From: Lachnospiraceae bacterium UBA3821
Lineage (GTDB): Bacteria > Bacillota > Clostridia > Lachnospirales > Lachnospiraceae
Length of the DNA stretch: 40,611 nt
Assembly: GCA_002368865.1 (NCBI GenBank)
Contig: DFDT01000145.1
Span: forward strand, 5,721-46,331
Direction of reading: 5' to 3'
Part shown: positions 25,701 to 31,991 of the stretch, one piece after another
How positions within the stretch are numbered: position 1 is the first letter of the stretch
Layout of the letters: every line of letters begins with the position of its first letter
Program-made: the position numbers and the translations under genes
The notes under the pieces: model-generated
The model's database searches: none
Seen by the model: the letters and a program-made list of their open reading frames with translations, nothing else
What the model was told of the DNA's origin: nothing

Positions 25701-25800
25701 ATCCTTTGGAAACCGTCTGGGGCTGACAATCTTCGGAGCAGGGATGCTTGTATTTGCAGGAATTTATGCGTTGATCATGAGGCGGTATAAGAAGAGATGA
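22774..25800 (+). CDS. Predicted beta-propeller + Cache sensor + MFS transporter fusion
   Basis: A 1008-residue membrane protein with an unusual layout. Helix 1 is at about 24-45. An extracytoplasmic region from about 55 to 325 is built of short repeated blades (VVVVDQGKTAIEFLDANH, TLYIADTVYDRL, VEIAVKRG-like strands, VFFSDLYENKVYRYDV), like NHL or YVTN propellers. Helices follow near 329-350 and 365-383. An extracellular Cache-like domain runs from about 390 to 540 (YRYTIYTVDENGVYFVCDYDD, GDATYYRKAVETG, WISLITPLKD). A further helix at 550-575 leads into about 12 helices to the end, with MFS traits (GSVGEKHGAARVMGGGLL, LIGKMLIGAGMGTVY). No good ribosome binding site precedes ATG 22774; GTG 22804 (residue 11) after a GAGAGAG stretch is an alternative start. 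It overlaps the next gene by ATGA. Substrate and signal are unknown. Confidence 0.82.
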   Translation: MQKREQREIKVKKSDGRGKIGKIIIRAVPVAFMLAAVMILVFGMDLVRMKPHYAFSTVAQAAFGTDGGVVVVDQGKTAIEFLDANHRLVKRLKGERDDSFYYAEQVLADGNTLYIADTVYDRLDQTRVKKRLVALAGREQRILFEQEYDLTAGTDSGNEILEFQVYEGKVYFILSVDYGLELYRIEEDSDAPVLVERYYCGDKLNDASIDLESGEVAIAVKRGFVRIFDPAGQKWVTLTTDSEHLMPNCIAIRNRQVFFSDLYENKVYRYDVERQDGIDTLLQMDGKPVSLEVSADGSVLVGNATGFYLATDTGIDHIGGGNYRDYAVTVLLRVVLVIAGLCVLWTLFLLSKKLGRFLKNENSIRVVIVVLAVAVVSCFVAYSLMDELFGKEEENLIDNMKLFAELMAEQTDTQAISRMEGETFYGTSAYKALRQPLDVMTAQAFLEGKYYRYTIYTVDENGVYFVCDYDDDVMCGEPYDIGDATYYRKAVETGNSYALSTRDVEGTWISLITPLKDAGGEIVALLEVRMDMSLRNREKNTAIWNTVFNVFCTTAVVMMLILEGVLLLSFVEKKQKLTIVERLDPTCVIPLRTLIFFTNAADAMQDAFVAILCAELYKGQLPLPDSVAVALPLSAQLLMLALCSSFMGSVGEKHGAARVMGGGLLVQCMGCLCCMLTGSYFGVLIGKMLIGAGMGTVYVNCYAIAAKGKTEESSARAFTEISAGSLSGVTIGAGLSSVFLTIGGWKLVYAVGAVLLFASFLVAVSSKESKLQSNVAKNGKTPAEGALAQNGEKLPEGVLAAEDIGKEEDTAQKRSGIKEFMFNAPVLGYFLLILLPFMMSLAYREYFLPLVAGENNVSEVNISRFYLICGLAFLYLGPVITRFLMKHLGMLGGIFLASSLMAAAMLLYVVRPSMGMVFFGMVMLSFVTSFSYGCMYTFFGELPQSVRYGEAKSMEVYTVFESIGSTAGPIAYGVLLSFGNRLGLTIFGAGMLVFAGIYALIMRRYKKR

Positions 25801-26630
25801 AAATTGTTTACTTTGGTTCGGATGTATTCTTATCGTGTTTTGAGTATCTGGTGGAGAGGGAGCAGGTCTTAGCCCTTTATACTTACCATAATGATGAGGA
25901 TTATTTTAATGAGTATAATATTGTCAGTAGGGCAGAGGAATTAGGAATTCCGGTGCATTATGAAGCAATTGAACCGGATACAATCAGGCGGTTTTTCCTG
26001 GAAGAGGGCTGTGACTTGTTTTTTATCGCGGAATATGACAAGAAAATTGATATTCCGGAAGATCTTGCGGAATTCCGGGGGATCAACACACACAGTTCAC
26101 TACTGCCGCAGGGGAGGAGTTATTATCCAATCGAGTGTGCTATGGCAAGGGAACTTTCGGAGACAGGAGTGACCATGCACAAACTGAGCAATCACCTTGA
26201 CAGCGGGGAGATCATCCGGCAGAGGAAGGTGGAGATCACCGAAGACCGGGACAGCGTAGATATTTATCTGATGAACGCAGTTCATGCAAGGCAGATGCTT
26301 CAGGAGATCATGTCGGATTTTGAGACGGCTTGGGGCTTGGCGGTGCCGCAGGCGGAAGTTCAGGAGTATTGGCGCAGACCGGAGGATTCACTGTTGACTG
26401 TGACGCATGATATGTGTGTAAGGGATGTGCTGGAGATCTTCCGGAAATACAACAGTATGACAGAGATCCTGATCAGGGATCGGATCTACTTTGTGACGGC
26501 CGTGATGCCCGGCAGCGCGCCTCTTCCAAAGGAGGAGATGCGGATACACGATACGCTGTGGCTGTATGGGCTTAAGGACGGGCATGTCCGGGTAAGTATA
26601 TTTGCAAAGAACCAGAAGAACAGAAAATAG
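25797..26630 (+). CDS. Formyltransferase-fold protein (Fmt/ArnA-like N-domain)
   Basis: A 277-residue soluble protein starting on an ATGA overlap with the MFS fusion. The catalytic triad of 10-formyl-tetrahydrofolate formyltransferases is intact: N97-x-H99 in INTHSSLLP and D135 in LDSGEII, with the same 2 and 36 residue spacing as in E. coli Fmt. GVTMHKLSNHLDSGEI is the family's core. The usual RG after SLLP.Y is replaced by QGRSYYPIE, and the C-terminal 70 residues do not look like the Fmt tRNA-binding domain. Length is below Fmt. It is therefore more likely a sugar-amine or other small-amine formyltransferase than the initiator-tRNA enzyme. Its place inside a signalling operon is unexplained. 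Confidence 0.8.
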   Translation: MKIVYFGSDVFLSCFEYLVEREQVLALYTYHNDEDYFNEYNIVSRAEELGIPVHYEAIEPDTIRRFFLEEGCDLFFIAEYDKKIDIPEDLAEFRGINTHSSLLPQGRSYYPIECAMARELSETGVTMHKLSNHLDSGEIIRQRKVEITEDRDSVDIYLMNAVHARQMLQEIMSDFETAWGLAVPQAEVQEYWRRPEDSLLTVTHDMCVRDVLEIFRKYNSMTEILIRDRIYFVTAVMPGSAPLPKEEMRIHDTLWLYGLKDGHVRVSIFAKNQKNRK

Positions 26631-26652
26631 CAGAAAGAAATCGGAAAAAGAA

Positions 26653-27750
26653 ATGGGAAAGAATGGGAAAAAAAGGAAAGCAGTTAGCGGGCTGCTTGTG
26701 GCAGCATGTATCCTTTCTGCCTGTGGCAGTTCAGAGACCGGACCGCAGCTTTTGAAGGAATGGGTGGTGGAGGCGGATGCCGAGGCCGCGGACGTGCAGG
26801 AGCAGAATAGGGTCTATCGTGTGGCCATGGTCACGGATATCGGAGGTGTGGATGATCAGGGATTTAACCAGAGCGCGTGGGATGGCCTGGAGGCGCTGAA
26901 GAACGCGACGGGTGCTTCCGTCAGCTATGTAGAATCGCAGAGTGAGGAGGATTTTGTTCCAAACTTTACCGAGCTTGCGGAGAACGGCTATACGCTGTGT
27001 TGGGGCGTGGGTTACCAGTGTGCCGACGCGCTTTTGAAGGTTGCGGAGAAGTATCCGGAGGTCAACTTTGCCATCATTGACAATGCCTACGAGGAGACTC
27101 CGGAGAATGTGACCGCAGTTGTGTTCCGGGCGCAGGAGCCTTCTTTTATAGTGGGGTATATTGCAGCCTGTGTGACTAAGACGGGCAGTGTCGGATTTGT
27201 GGGCGGTGTGCCAAGTGACATCATAGACCAGTTCCAGTACGGATTTGAGGCGGGCGTTGCCTATGCGAATCATTTACACCATAAAAACGTAACCGTTTCG
27301 GTAGAGTATGTGGGAAATTTTTATGATTCCGTTTCAGGTGGACAGATCGCGGATACAATGTATGGTAACGGATGCGATGTGATCTATGCGGCAGCAGGCG
27401 GCGCAGGCCTGGGTGTGATCGAGTCAGCCGGGAAAAACGGATATTATGTGATCGGTGTGGACAAGGATCAGGCGTATCTCGATCCGGATCATGTACTGTC
27501 TTCGGGCATGAAAAAGGTGGATGCAGCGATCCTGCGTGTGTCGCAGGACTATGAGCAGGGGAGAGCCATAGGCGGTAAAACTTTGAGTTTTGGCATGGCA
27601 GAAGGAGCTGTAGGGATTCCGGAAAACCATGAGAATTATTCGGATGAGATTTATGATGCGGCAATCGGTCTATGCGATGAGATCAAGGCAGGAAAACTGG
27701 TTCCGCCGGCGAATGAGGAGGAATACAAGACATTTGTGGATGGACTGTAA
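26653..27750 (+). CDS. BMP-family (PnrA/TmpC-like) nucleoside-binding lipoprotein
   Basis: A 365-residue lipoprotein. The ATG at 26653 is chosen because a short basic stretch and hydrophobic run then lead to the lipobox LSAC with Cys24; the ribosome site is weak. After a linker, the binding fold begins RVAMVTDIGGVDDQGFNQSAWDGLEAL, which is typical of the basic-membrane-protein family that binds purine nucleosides for ABC import. GVGYQCADALLKVAEKYPEVNFAIID, AAGGAGLGVIESA and a VIGVDKDQ-type hinge complete it. No ABC permease or ATPase of the nucleoside class (YufOPQ-like) is adjacent. Here it could serve as a ligand sensor for its operon partners rather than as a transporter component. That is an inference. 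Confidence 0.9.
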   Translation: MGKNGKKRKAVSGLLVAACILSACGSSETGPQLLKEWVVEADAEAADVQEQNRVYRVAMVTDIGGVDDQGFNQSAWDGLEALKNATGASVSYVESQSEEDFVPNFTELAENGYTLCWGVGYQCADALLKVAEKYPEVNFAIIDNAYEETPENVTAVVFRAQEPSFIVGYIAACVTKTGSVGFVGGVPSDIIDQFQYGFEAGVAYANHLHHKNVTVSVEYVGNFYDSVSGGQIADTMYGNGCDVIYAAAGGAGLGVIESAGKNGYYVIGVDKDQAYLDPDHVLSSGMKKVDAAILRVSQDYEQGRAIGGKTLSFGMAEGAVGIPENHENYSDEIYDAAIGLCDEIKAGKLVPPANEEEYKTFVDGL

Positions 27751-27824
27751 ATTGTTACAAAACAGGGGTGTTATGTAAATTTGGATTTGTCATGCAGATT
27801 ATTATCTGAAAGGGGAAACAGGGT

Positions 27825-28244
27825 ATGAGCGATGTCGTAAAAGAGATTGAAGTGGATGCAGTGGATGCGAAGCTGGATGAGGTGATGGAATTTCTGGAGC
27901 AGAATCTGGAGGCGGTGGACTGTTCGCCGAAGGCACAGATGCAGATCTGCGTGGCCGCAGAGGAGATTTTTGTAAATATTGCACATTATGCGTATGGCTC
28001 AGAAATCGGAAAAGCAACGGTGAGGGTGGAGCTTTCCGGAGATCCGGTCACGGTGACGATCACGTTTATGGACAATGGGGTTCCTTTTGATCCGTTAGCT
28101 AAGGAGGATCCGGACGTGACTCTGGCGGCTGATGAGAGGAAGATCGGAGGCTTGGGGATCTATATGACAAAGAAAACAATGGATGATGTGACCTATGAGT
28201 ATAAGGACGGAAAGAATATCTTGCAGATGAAGAAAATCCTGTAG
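27825..28244 (+). CDS. RsbW/SpoIIAB-like anti-sigma factor serine kinase
   Basis: A 139-residue GHKL ATPase of the anti-sigma type, expected to phosphorylate STAS proteins and to bind a target when free. The ATP site is intact: N-box E47-x3-N51 in AAEEIFVNIAHYAY, G1 box D83-N-G85 in FMDNGVPFDP, and G2 box GGLGIYMTK (108-116). AAAGGGGAAAC precedes the ATG. It is the only clear full RsbW-type kinase here; two other RsbW-like regions (5522 C-terminus and 14230) look degenerate. It follows the BMP lipoprotein and precedes a nucleotidase. No sigma factor gene is adjacent, so its output partner is unknown. Confidence 0.92.
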   Translation: MSDVVKEIEVDAVDAKLDEVMEFLEQNLEAVDCSPKAQMQICVAAEEIFVNIAHYAYGSEIGKATVRVELSGDPVTVTITFMDNGVPFDPLAKEDPDVTLAADERKIGGLGIYMTKKTMDDVTYEYKDGKNILQMKKIL

Positions 28245-28284
28245 TTGGTGAATGGGTAAATCAAGAATAGGTAATGGTGTGTGA

Positions 28285-29766
28285 ATGGATAAAATAACTA
28301 TTTTGCATGCGAATGATATCCATGGGCAGCTGAATTTCACGGTAGGAAGAGATCTGGCAGTACAGGGCGGAATTTCGCTGCTCTCGGGTTATGTGAATAA
28401 GGTGCGGAAGGAGACACCTGTCTTCTTCGGCATCTGTGGGGATGTCCTGCAGGAGGATGTCTGGGGATCGGACTATAAGGGAACGAATACGGTGGAGCTC
28501 ATCAATTATCTGAAGCCGGACGCCATCTCTTTGGGAAATCACGAGATGGATTACGGGCTGGAGCATCTGCTGATCTTCAATGCCTGTATCCGATCCTCCG
28601 TGCTGTGCGCAAATATCATGGTCGCACCGCTTGCCCAGACGCTGTTCAAGCCGGGAAAGGTGTATGAGGTGAACGGGGTGAAGATCCTGTTCATCGGTGT
28701 AATCCCTCGGGCATTTTTGAATAAAATCCTGTCGGATGAGTTTTGCCGGAACATGCTCTCCTATAAGGACAGCTACACGGCGATCCGGGAAGAGATCGCG
28801 GCCCATGCCGCGGAACACATTGACCTGGTGGTGCTCATGTCCCACTATGGGATCGAGGGGGACAGGGAGCTGGCATTAAACATGCCGGAGGACATCCATG
28901 TGGACCTGATCCTGGGCGGGCACACCCATATCGACATGGACGAGGCGGAGGTGGTGAACGGGATACCCATTGCCCAGTCCAGCTACGGCACCACCCACAT
29001 CGGGCGGTTTGACCTGGTGGTGGATACGGAACGGAAGCGGATCACGGAATGGAGCTGGGAGCGGGTGGCGCTGACGGAAGAGTTGTGCGATTACGATTAC
29101 GGGGTGGATGAGCTGGCAGACCGGATTGTGTTCGACAAGAAAAAGATCGTATCGAACGACACGATATGTCGGCTTGCATCCTCTTTTGAACATAAAAGCA
29201 GACTGTATGAAACGGAGATTGGGGATCTGGTGGCGGATGCGTTTCTGGATCTCTATCCGGTGGATCTGGTGATCCTGCAGTCCGGCAGCATCCGGAGAAA
29301 GGAAGTGGGACCGGAGGTCACGGAAAAGGATTTCAAGGAGATGTACCCCTTTGATGACCGGTTCGTGGCGGTGACCATGAGCGGAGAGGAGCTGAAAGAT
29401 TGTTTTGCCTATCTGTTTTCCTTAAAGGAGGACGGCTCGGTCATGAACGGAACCTTCCAATACAGCCGGGGCTTCCGGCTGGTGGTGGACGGAGCTGACT
29501 GCTGGGAGCGGGGCTGCAGGGTGGAGGAGATCACTCTGAACGGCGAGCCGCTGCAGGACGATAAGTTGTACCGTGTGGGCATGACAAAGAACTGTGCAGA
29601 CAGTACATTCCGGTATTTTAATTATGTGTTCGGGGAGGAACGGCGGAGGCTGCTTTCCTTTTCAACCTATTCGGATCTTGGTTCCTGGCTCATGCGGCAG
29701 GAGGGAGAGATCCCTGTGCCGGAAAAGGGAAGATTTGAACTCCGGGATTTCCCGGGCATGAAATAA
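28285..29766 (+). CDS. Cytosolic 5'-nucleotidase-like metallophosphoesterase (YunD-type)
   Basis: A 493-residue enzyme of the same family as the product of 7367 but without signal peptide or membrane segment, so probably cytoplasmic. Motifs are D11-x-H13, GD at 52-53, GNHEMDYG (84-91) with Met for the usual Phe, a His in VLMSHYG, and GGHTH with H213 and H215. The C-terminal domain has TEIGDLVADAFLDLYP and LQSGSIRRKE. In UshA-type enzymes the latter is NGGxxR; here Ser-Gly-Ser replaces Gly-Gly-Gly-type loops. Bacillus YunD is the closest layout I know. Forty bases separate it from the RsbW gene and the ribosome binding site is poor, so it may be translated at a lower level. Confidence 0.88.
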   Translation: MDKITILHANDIHGQLNFTVGRDLAVQGGISLLSGYVNKVRKETPVFFGICGDVLQEDVWGSDYKGTNTVELINYLKPDAISLGNHEMDYGLEHLLIFNACIRSSVLCANIMVAPLAQTLFKPGKVYEVNGVKILFIGVIPRAFLNKILSDEFCRNMLSYKDSYTAIREEIAAHAAEHIDLVVLMSHYGIEGDRELALNMPEDIHVDLILGGHTHIDMDEAEVVNGIPIAQSSYGTTHIGRFDLVVDTERKRITEWSWERVALTEELCDYDYGVDELADRIVFDKKKIVSNDTICRLASSFEHKSRLYETEIGDLVADAFLDLYPVDLVILQSGSIRRKEVGPEVTEKDFKEMYPFDDRFVAVTMSGEELKDCFAYLFSLKEDGSVMNGTFQYSRGFRLVVDGADCWERGCRVEEITLNGEPLQDDKLYRVGMTKNCADSTFRYFNYVFGEERRRLLSFSTYSDLGSWLMRQEGEIPVPEKGRFELRDFPGMK

Positions 29767-29790
29767 CAATAAAATGCAGGAGGAAATGTA

Positions 29791-30201
29791 ATGAAAAGGA
29801 TTATTTGGATTTTAGTCAGCATTGTATGTGTCGGGATGGGAATCTTTATCTTGGTGTCATACGCGCATGCGCAGAAAACGCAGACCGCCCAGACAACTGC
29901 TACGATTGTCAGGGTGGACAGCGAAGTGGAAACAGACTCCGATGGGGATAATACAAGAATGTATTATCCGGTGGTGGAATATACAGTCAACGGGAAAAGC
30001 TATGAAGAAAGAATTCCGGACAGCGGGACATCGAACTCTACCACATACAAAGAAGGCCAGACAGTTGAGATAAAATACAATCCGGATAAGCCGGAAGAAC
30101 TGTCAAAACAGGGGGCCAAAGGAGGACTGATCGGCGGAATCTTCTTTATTGCGTTTGGTGTCATTTCCGCGGCAGGAGTCTTGACCGGGAAGGCAGCGTA
30201 A
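29791..30201 (+). CDS. DUF3592-type membrane protein
   Basis: A 136-residue protein with AGGAGG before the ATG. It has a helix at about 4-25 and a second at about 110-132. Between them is a beta-rich domain (TATIVRVDSE, YYPVVEYTVNGKSYEERI, GQTVEIKYNPDKPEELS). Short strands ending in a YNPxxPEE motif and two flanking helices are the hallmark of DUF3592 proteins. The function of this family is unknown. It has no evident tie to the operon before it. Confidence 0.75.
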   Translation: MKRIIWILVSIVCVGMGIFILVSYAHAQKTQTAQTTATIVRVDSEVETDSDGDNTRMYYPVVEYTVNGKSYEERIPDSGTSNSTTYKEGQTVEIKYNPDKPEELSKQGAKGGLIGGIFFIAFGVISAAGVLTGKAA

Positions 30202-30220
30202 AGCAAGAGAAAAAAGGAGC

Positions 30221-30376
30221 GTGCAGGGAACGGATGTAAATGAGCTTACCGCTGCAACAGGCGTATATGATGAGGAGTCGGGCTGGGTCAAGGAAAAATA
30301 TAACGTCGGCATTTTGCGTCCCAACGAGGGCGGTGAACCGGCATATAAGATCACGGATTTCGGCACCGGGTTCTAA
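30221..30376 (+). CDS. Small ORF, 51 residues, possible gene remnant
   Basis: GTG 30221 follows AAAAAAGGAG at a short distance and opens a 51-codon frame. Its composition looks protein-like (TGVYDEESGWVKEKY, GILRPNEGGEPAYKI, TDFGTGF), but I recognise no family. The frame is closed upstream at 30182-30184. It fills most of the 220-base gap between the DUF3592 gene and the D-lactate dehydrogenase gene. It could be the tail of a deleted gene or a true small protein. Confidence 0.35.
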   Translation: MQGTDVNELTAATGVYDEESGWVKEKYNVGILRPNEGGEPAYKITDFGTGF

Positions 30377-30421
30377 AGGTGATTAAAAAAGTAAATCCTA
30401 AATTTCAGGAGGGAAAAAATT

Positions 30422-31411
30422 ATGAAGATGTTATTTTACGCAGCAAAGGTGTACGACAAGAAGTCTTTTGGATTAATCCTGGAGCAATTTCCGGAGATTG
30501 AGATCGAGTATATCGATCATGAGCTGGAGCCCAGGACGGCGGCATTGGCGAAGGGATATGATGCGATCTGCGCGTTTGTGAGCGCTAATGTAGGTGCAGA
30601 GACACTGCAGACGCTGTATGACTGCGGTGTGAAGATCGTGCTGATGCGGTGCGCGGGCTTTAACAACGTGGATGTGGACAAGGCGAAGGAGCTCGGTATG
30701 ATCGTGAAACGTGTGCCGGGATATTCTCCTGAATCCGTGGCGGAGCTTGCCATGGGTCTGGCGTTGGCAGTCAACAGAAGGCTTTACAAGGCATATAACA
30801 AGGTAAGAGAGAACGATTACAGCTTAAAGGGGCTGCGCGGCGTGAATTTCTACCAAAAGACAGCGGGTATTGTGGGAACCGGCAAGATCGGTGCGGCGAT
30901 GTGTCGGATCTGCCGTGGTTTTGGGATGCGCGTGATTGCTTACGACGTGTATGAGAACCCGGCGCTGAAGGATTTTGTGGAATATGTGTCCCTGGATGAA
31001 CTGCTTGCACAGAGCGACCTGATCTCCCTGCATTGTCCGCTGATGGATTCCACTTATCACATGATCAATCTGGAGAACATTAAGAAGATGAAAGACGGCG
31101 TGATCCTGGTGAACACCTCCAGAGGTGCGCTGGTTGACACAAATGAGCTGATCGAGGGCATCCGGATGCGGAAATTCCTGGGTGTTGGCCTGGATGTGTA
31201 TGAGGAGGAGACCGGGAATGTGTACGAGGACCGTTCCGACGATATCATGGAGCATTCCGTGACAGCAAGACTTCTGGCATTCCCGAATGTGATGATCACT
31301 TCCCATCAGGGCTTTTATACCATGGAGGCGCTTGCGGCGATCGCGGAGACCACGCTGCAGAATCTGATGGACGCAAAGGAAGGAACTCGAAACGGAAACG
31401 ATGTGGCGTGA
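30422..31411 (+). CDS. ldhA: D-lactate dehydrogenase / D-2-hydroxyacid dehydrogenase
   Basis: A 329-residue NAD-dependent enzyme of the D-isomer family, predicted to reduce pyruvate to D-lactate. CAGGAGGG precedes the ATG. MRCAGFNNVD and VPGYSPESVAE are typical of D-lactate dehydrogenases. The nucleotide loop is GTGKIG (152-157). The catalytic residues R234 (NTSRGALVDT), E263 (DVYEEET) and H295 (SHQGFYT) are present. It is unrelated in fold to the L-type enzyme at 13195. A deaminase gene follows after 33 bases and may be cotranscribed. Confidence 0.88.
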   Translation: MKMLFYAAKVYDKKSFGLILEQFPEIEIEYIDHELEPRTAALAKGYDAICAFVSANVGAETLQTLYDCGVKIVLMRCAGFNNVDVDKAKELGMIVKRVPGYSPESVAELAMGLALAVNRRLYKAYNKVRENDYSLKGLRGVNFYQKTAGIVGTGKIGAAMCRICRGFGMRVIAYDVYENPALKDFVEYVSLDELLAQSDLISLHCPLMDSTYHMINLENIKKMKDGVILVNTSRGALVDTNELIEGIRMRKFLGVGLDVYEEETGNVYEDRSDDIMEHSVTARLLAFPNVMITSHQGFYTMEALAAIAETTLQNLMDAKEGTRNGNDVA

Positions 31412-31444
31412 CAGGAAGGAAAGGCAGGAAAGGGAAAAACGCTT

Positions 31445-31891
31445 ATGTTGAACCGGTATATGGCAATGGCAATTGAAGAGGCCAGACAGGGAATCCAGGC
31501 AGGACATGGAGGGCCGTTTGGCTGTGTGATCGTGAAGGATGGGAGTGTGATCGGAAAGGGGCATAACGAGGTTATCAGCCAAAGTGATCCGACCTGTCAC
31601 GGCGAGATCATGGCGATACACAATGCCTGTAGGACGATCCGGTCCCATGACCTCAGCGGATGCGAGTTATATACAACAGCTGCGCCGTGTCCGATGTGCG
31701 CCGGTGCGATCCAATGGGCAAACATCAAAAAGGTGTACTATGGCTGTGCCGTTTCCGACACGGATCAGATCGGGTTCAGAGATCAGATTTTTTACGAAGA
31801 AACGAATAAAGCGTTTGAAGAGATGAATCGTGAGGAATGCCTGAAAGTTTTTGCGGAATATCATGCAATGCAGGATAAGACAATGTATTAG
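31445..31891 (+). CDS. Nucleoside/guanine deaminase-like zinc enzyme
   Basis: A 148-residue member of the cytidine/deoxycytidylate deaminase superfamily. The zinc site is H52-G-E54 (CHGEIMAIHNA) with C82-PM-C85 (PCPMCAGAI). The HGE variant, WANIKKVYYG and the C-terminal IGFRDQIFYEE resemble guanine deaminases such as Bacillus GuaD more than tRNA adenosine deaminase TadA. Guanine to xanthine is therefore the likeliest reaction, in purine salvage. TadA-like editing or nucleoside deamination cannot be excluded. It fits a nucleotide-handling theme with the two nucleotidases and the nucleoside-binding lipoprotein, though it is in a different transcription unit. Confidence 0.82.
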   Translation: MLNRYMAMAIEEARQGIQAGHGGPFGCVIVKDGSVIGKGHNEVISQSDPTCHGEIMAIHNACRTIRSHDLSGCELYTTAAPCPMCAGAIQWANIKKVYYGCAVSDTDQIGFRDQIFYEETNKAFEEMNREECLKVFAEYHAMQDKTMY

Positions 31892-31899
31892 GAAATGTC

Positions 31900-31928
31900 T
31901 TTACGAAAACGGGATGATGATATAAAAT
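31900..31928 (+). promoter_or_regulatory. Candidate promoter of the TrxB-like gene
   Basis: TTTACG (31900-31905), 17 bases and TAAAAT (31923-31928) lie just after the deaminase stop. The -35 is weak. The leader would be about 60 bases. Confidence 0.45.
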
Positions 31929-31991
31929 AAAAAAGAATGGAAAAACTGCAATGAAGAAGCACAAAAAATGACACAGGAAGGAGAGCATTGC

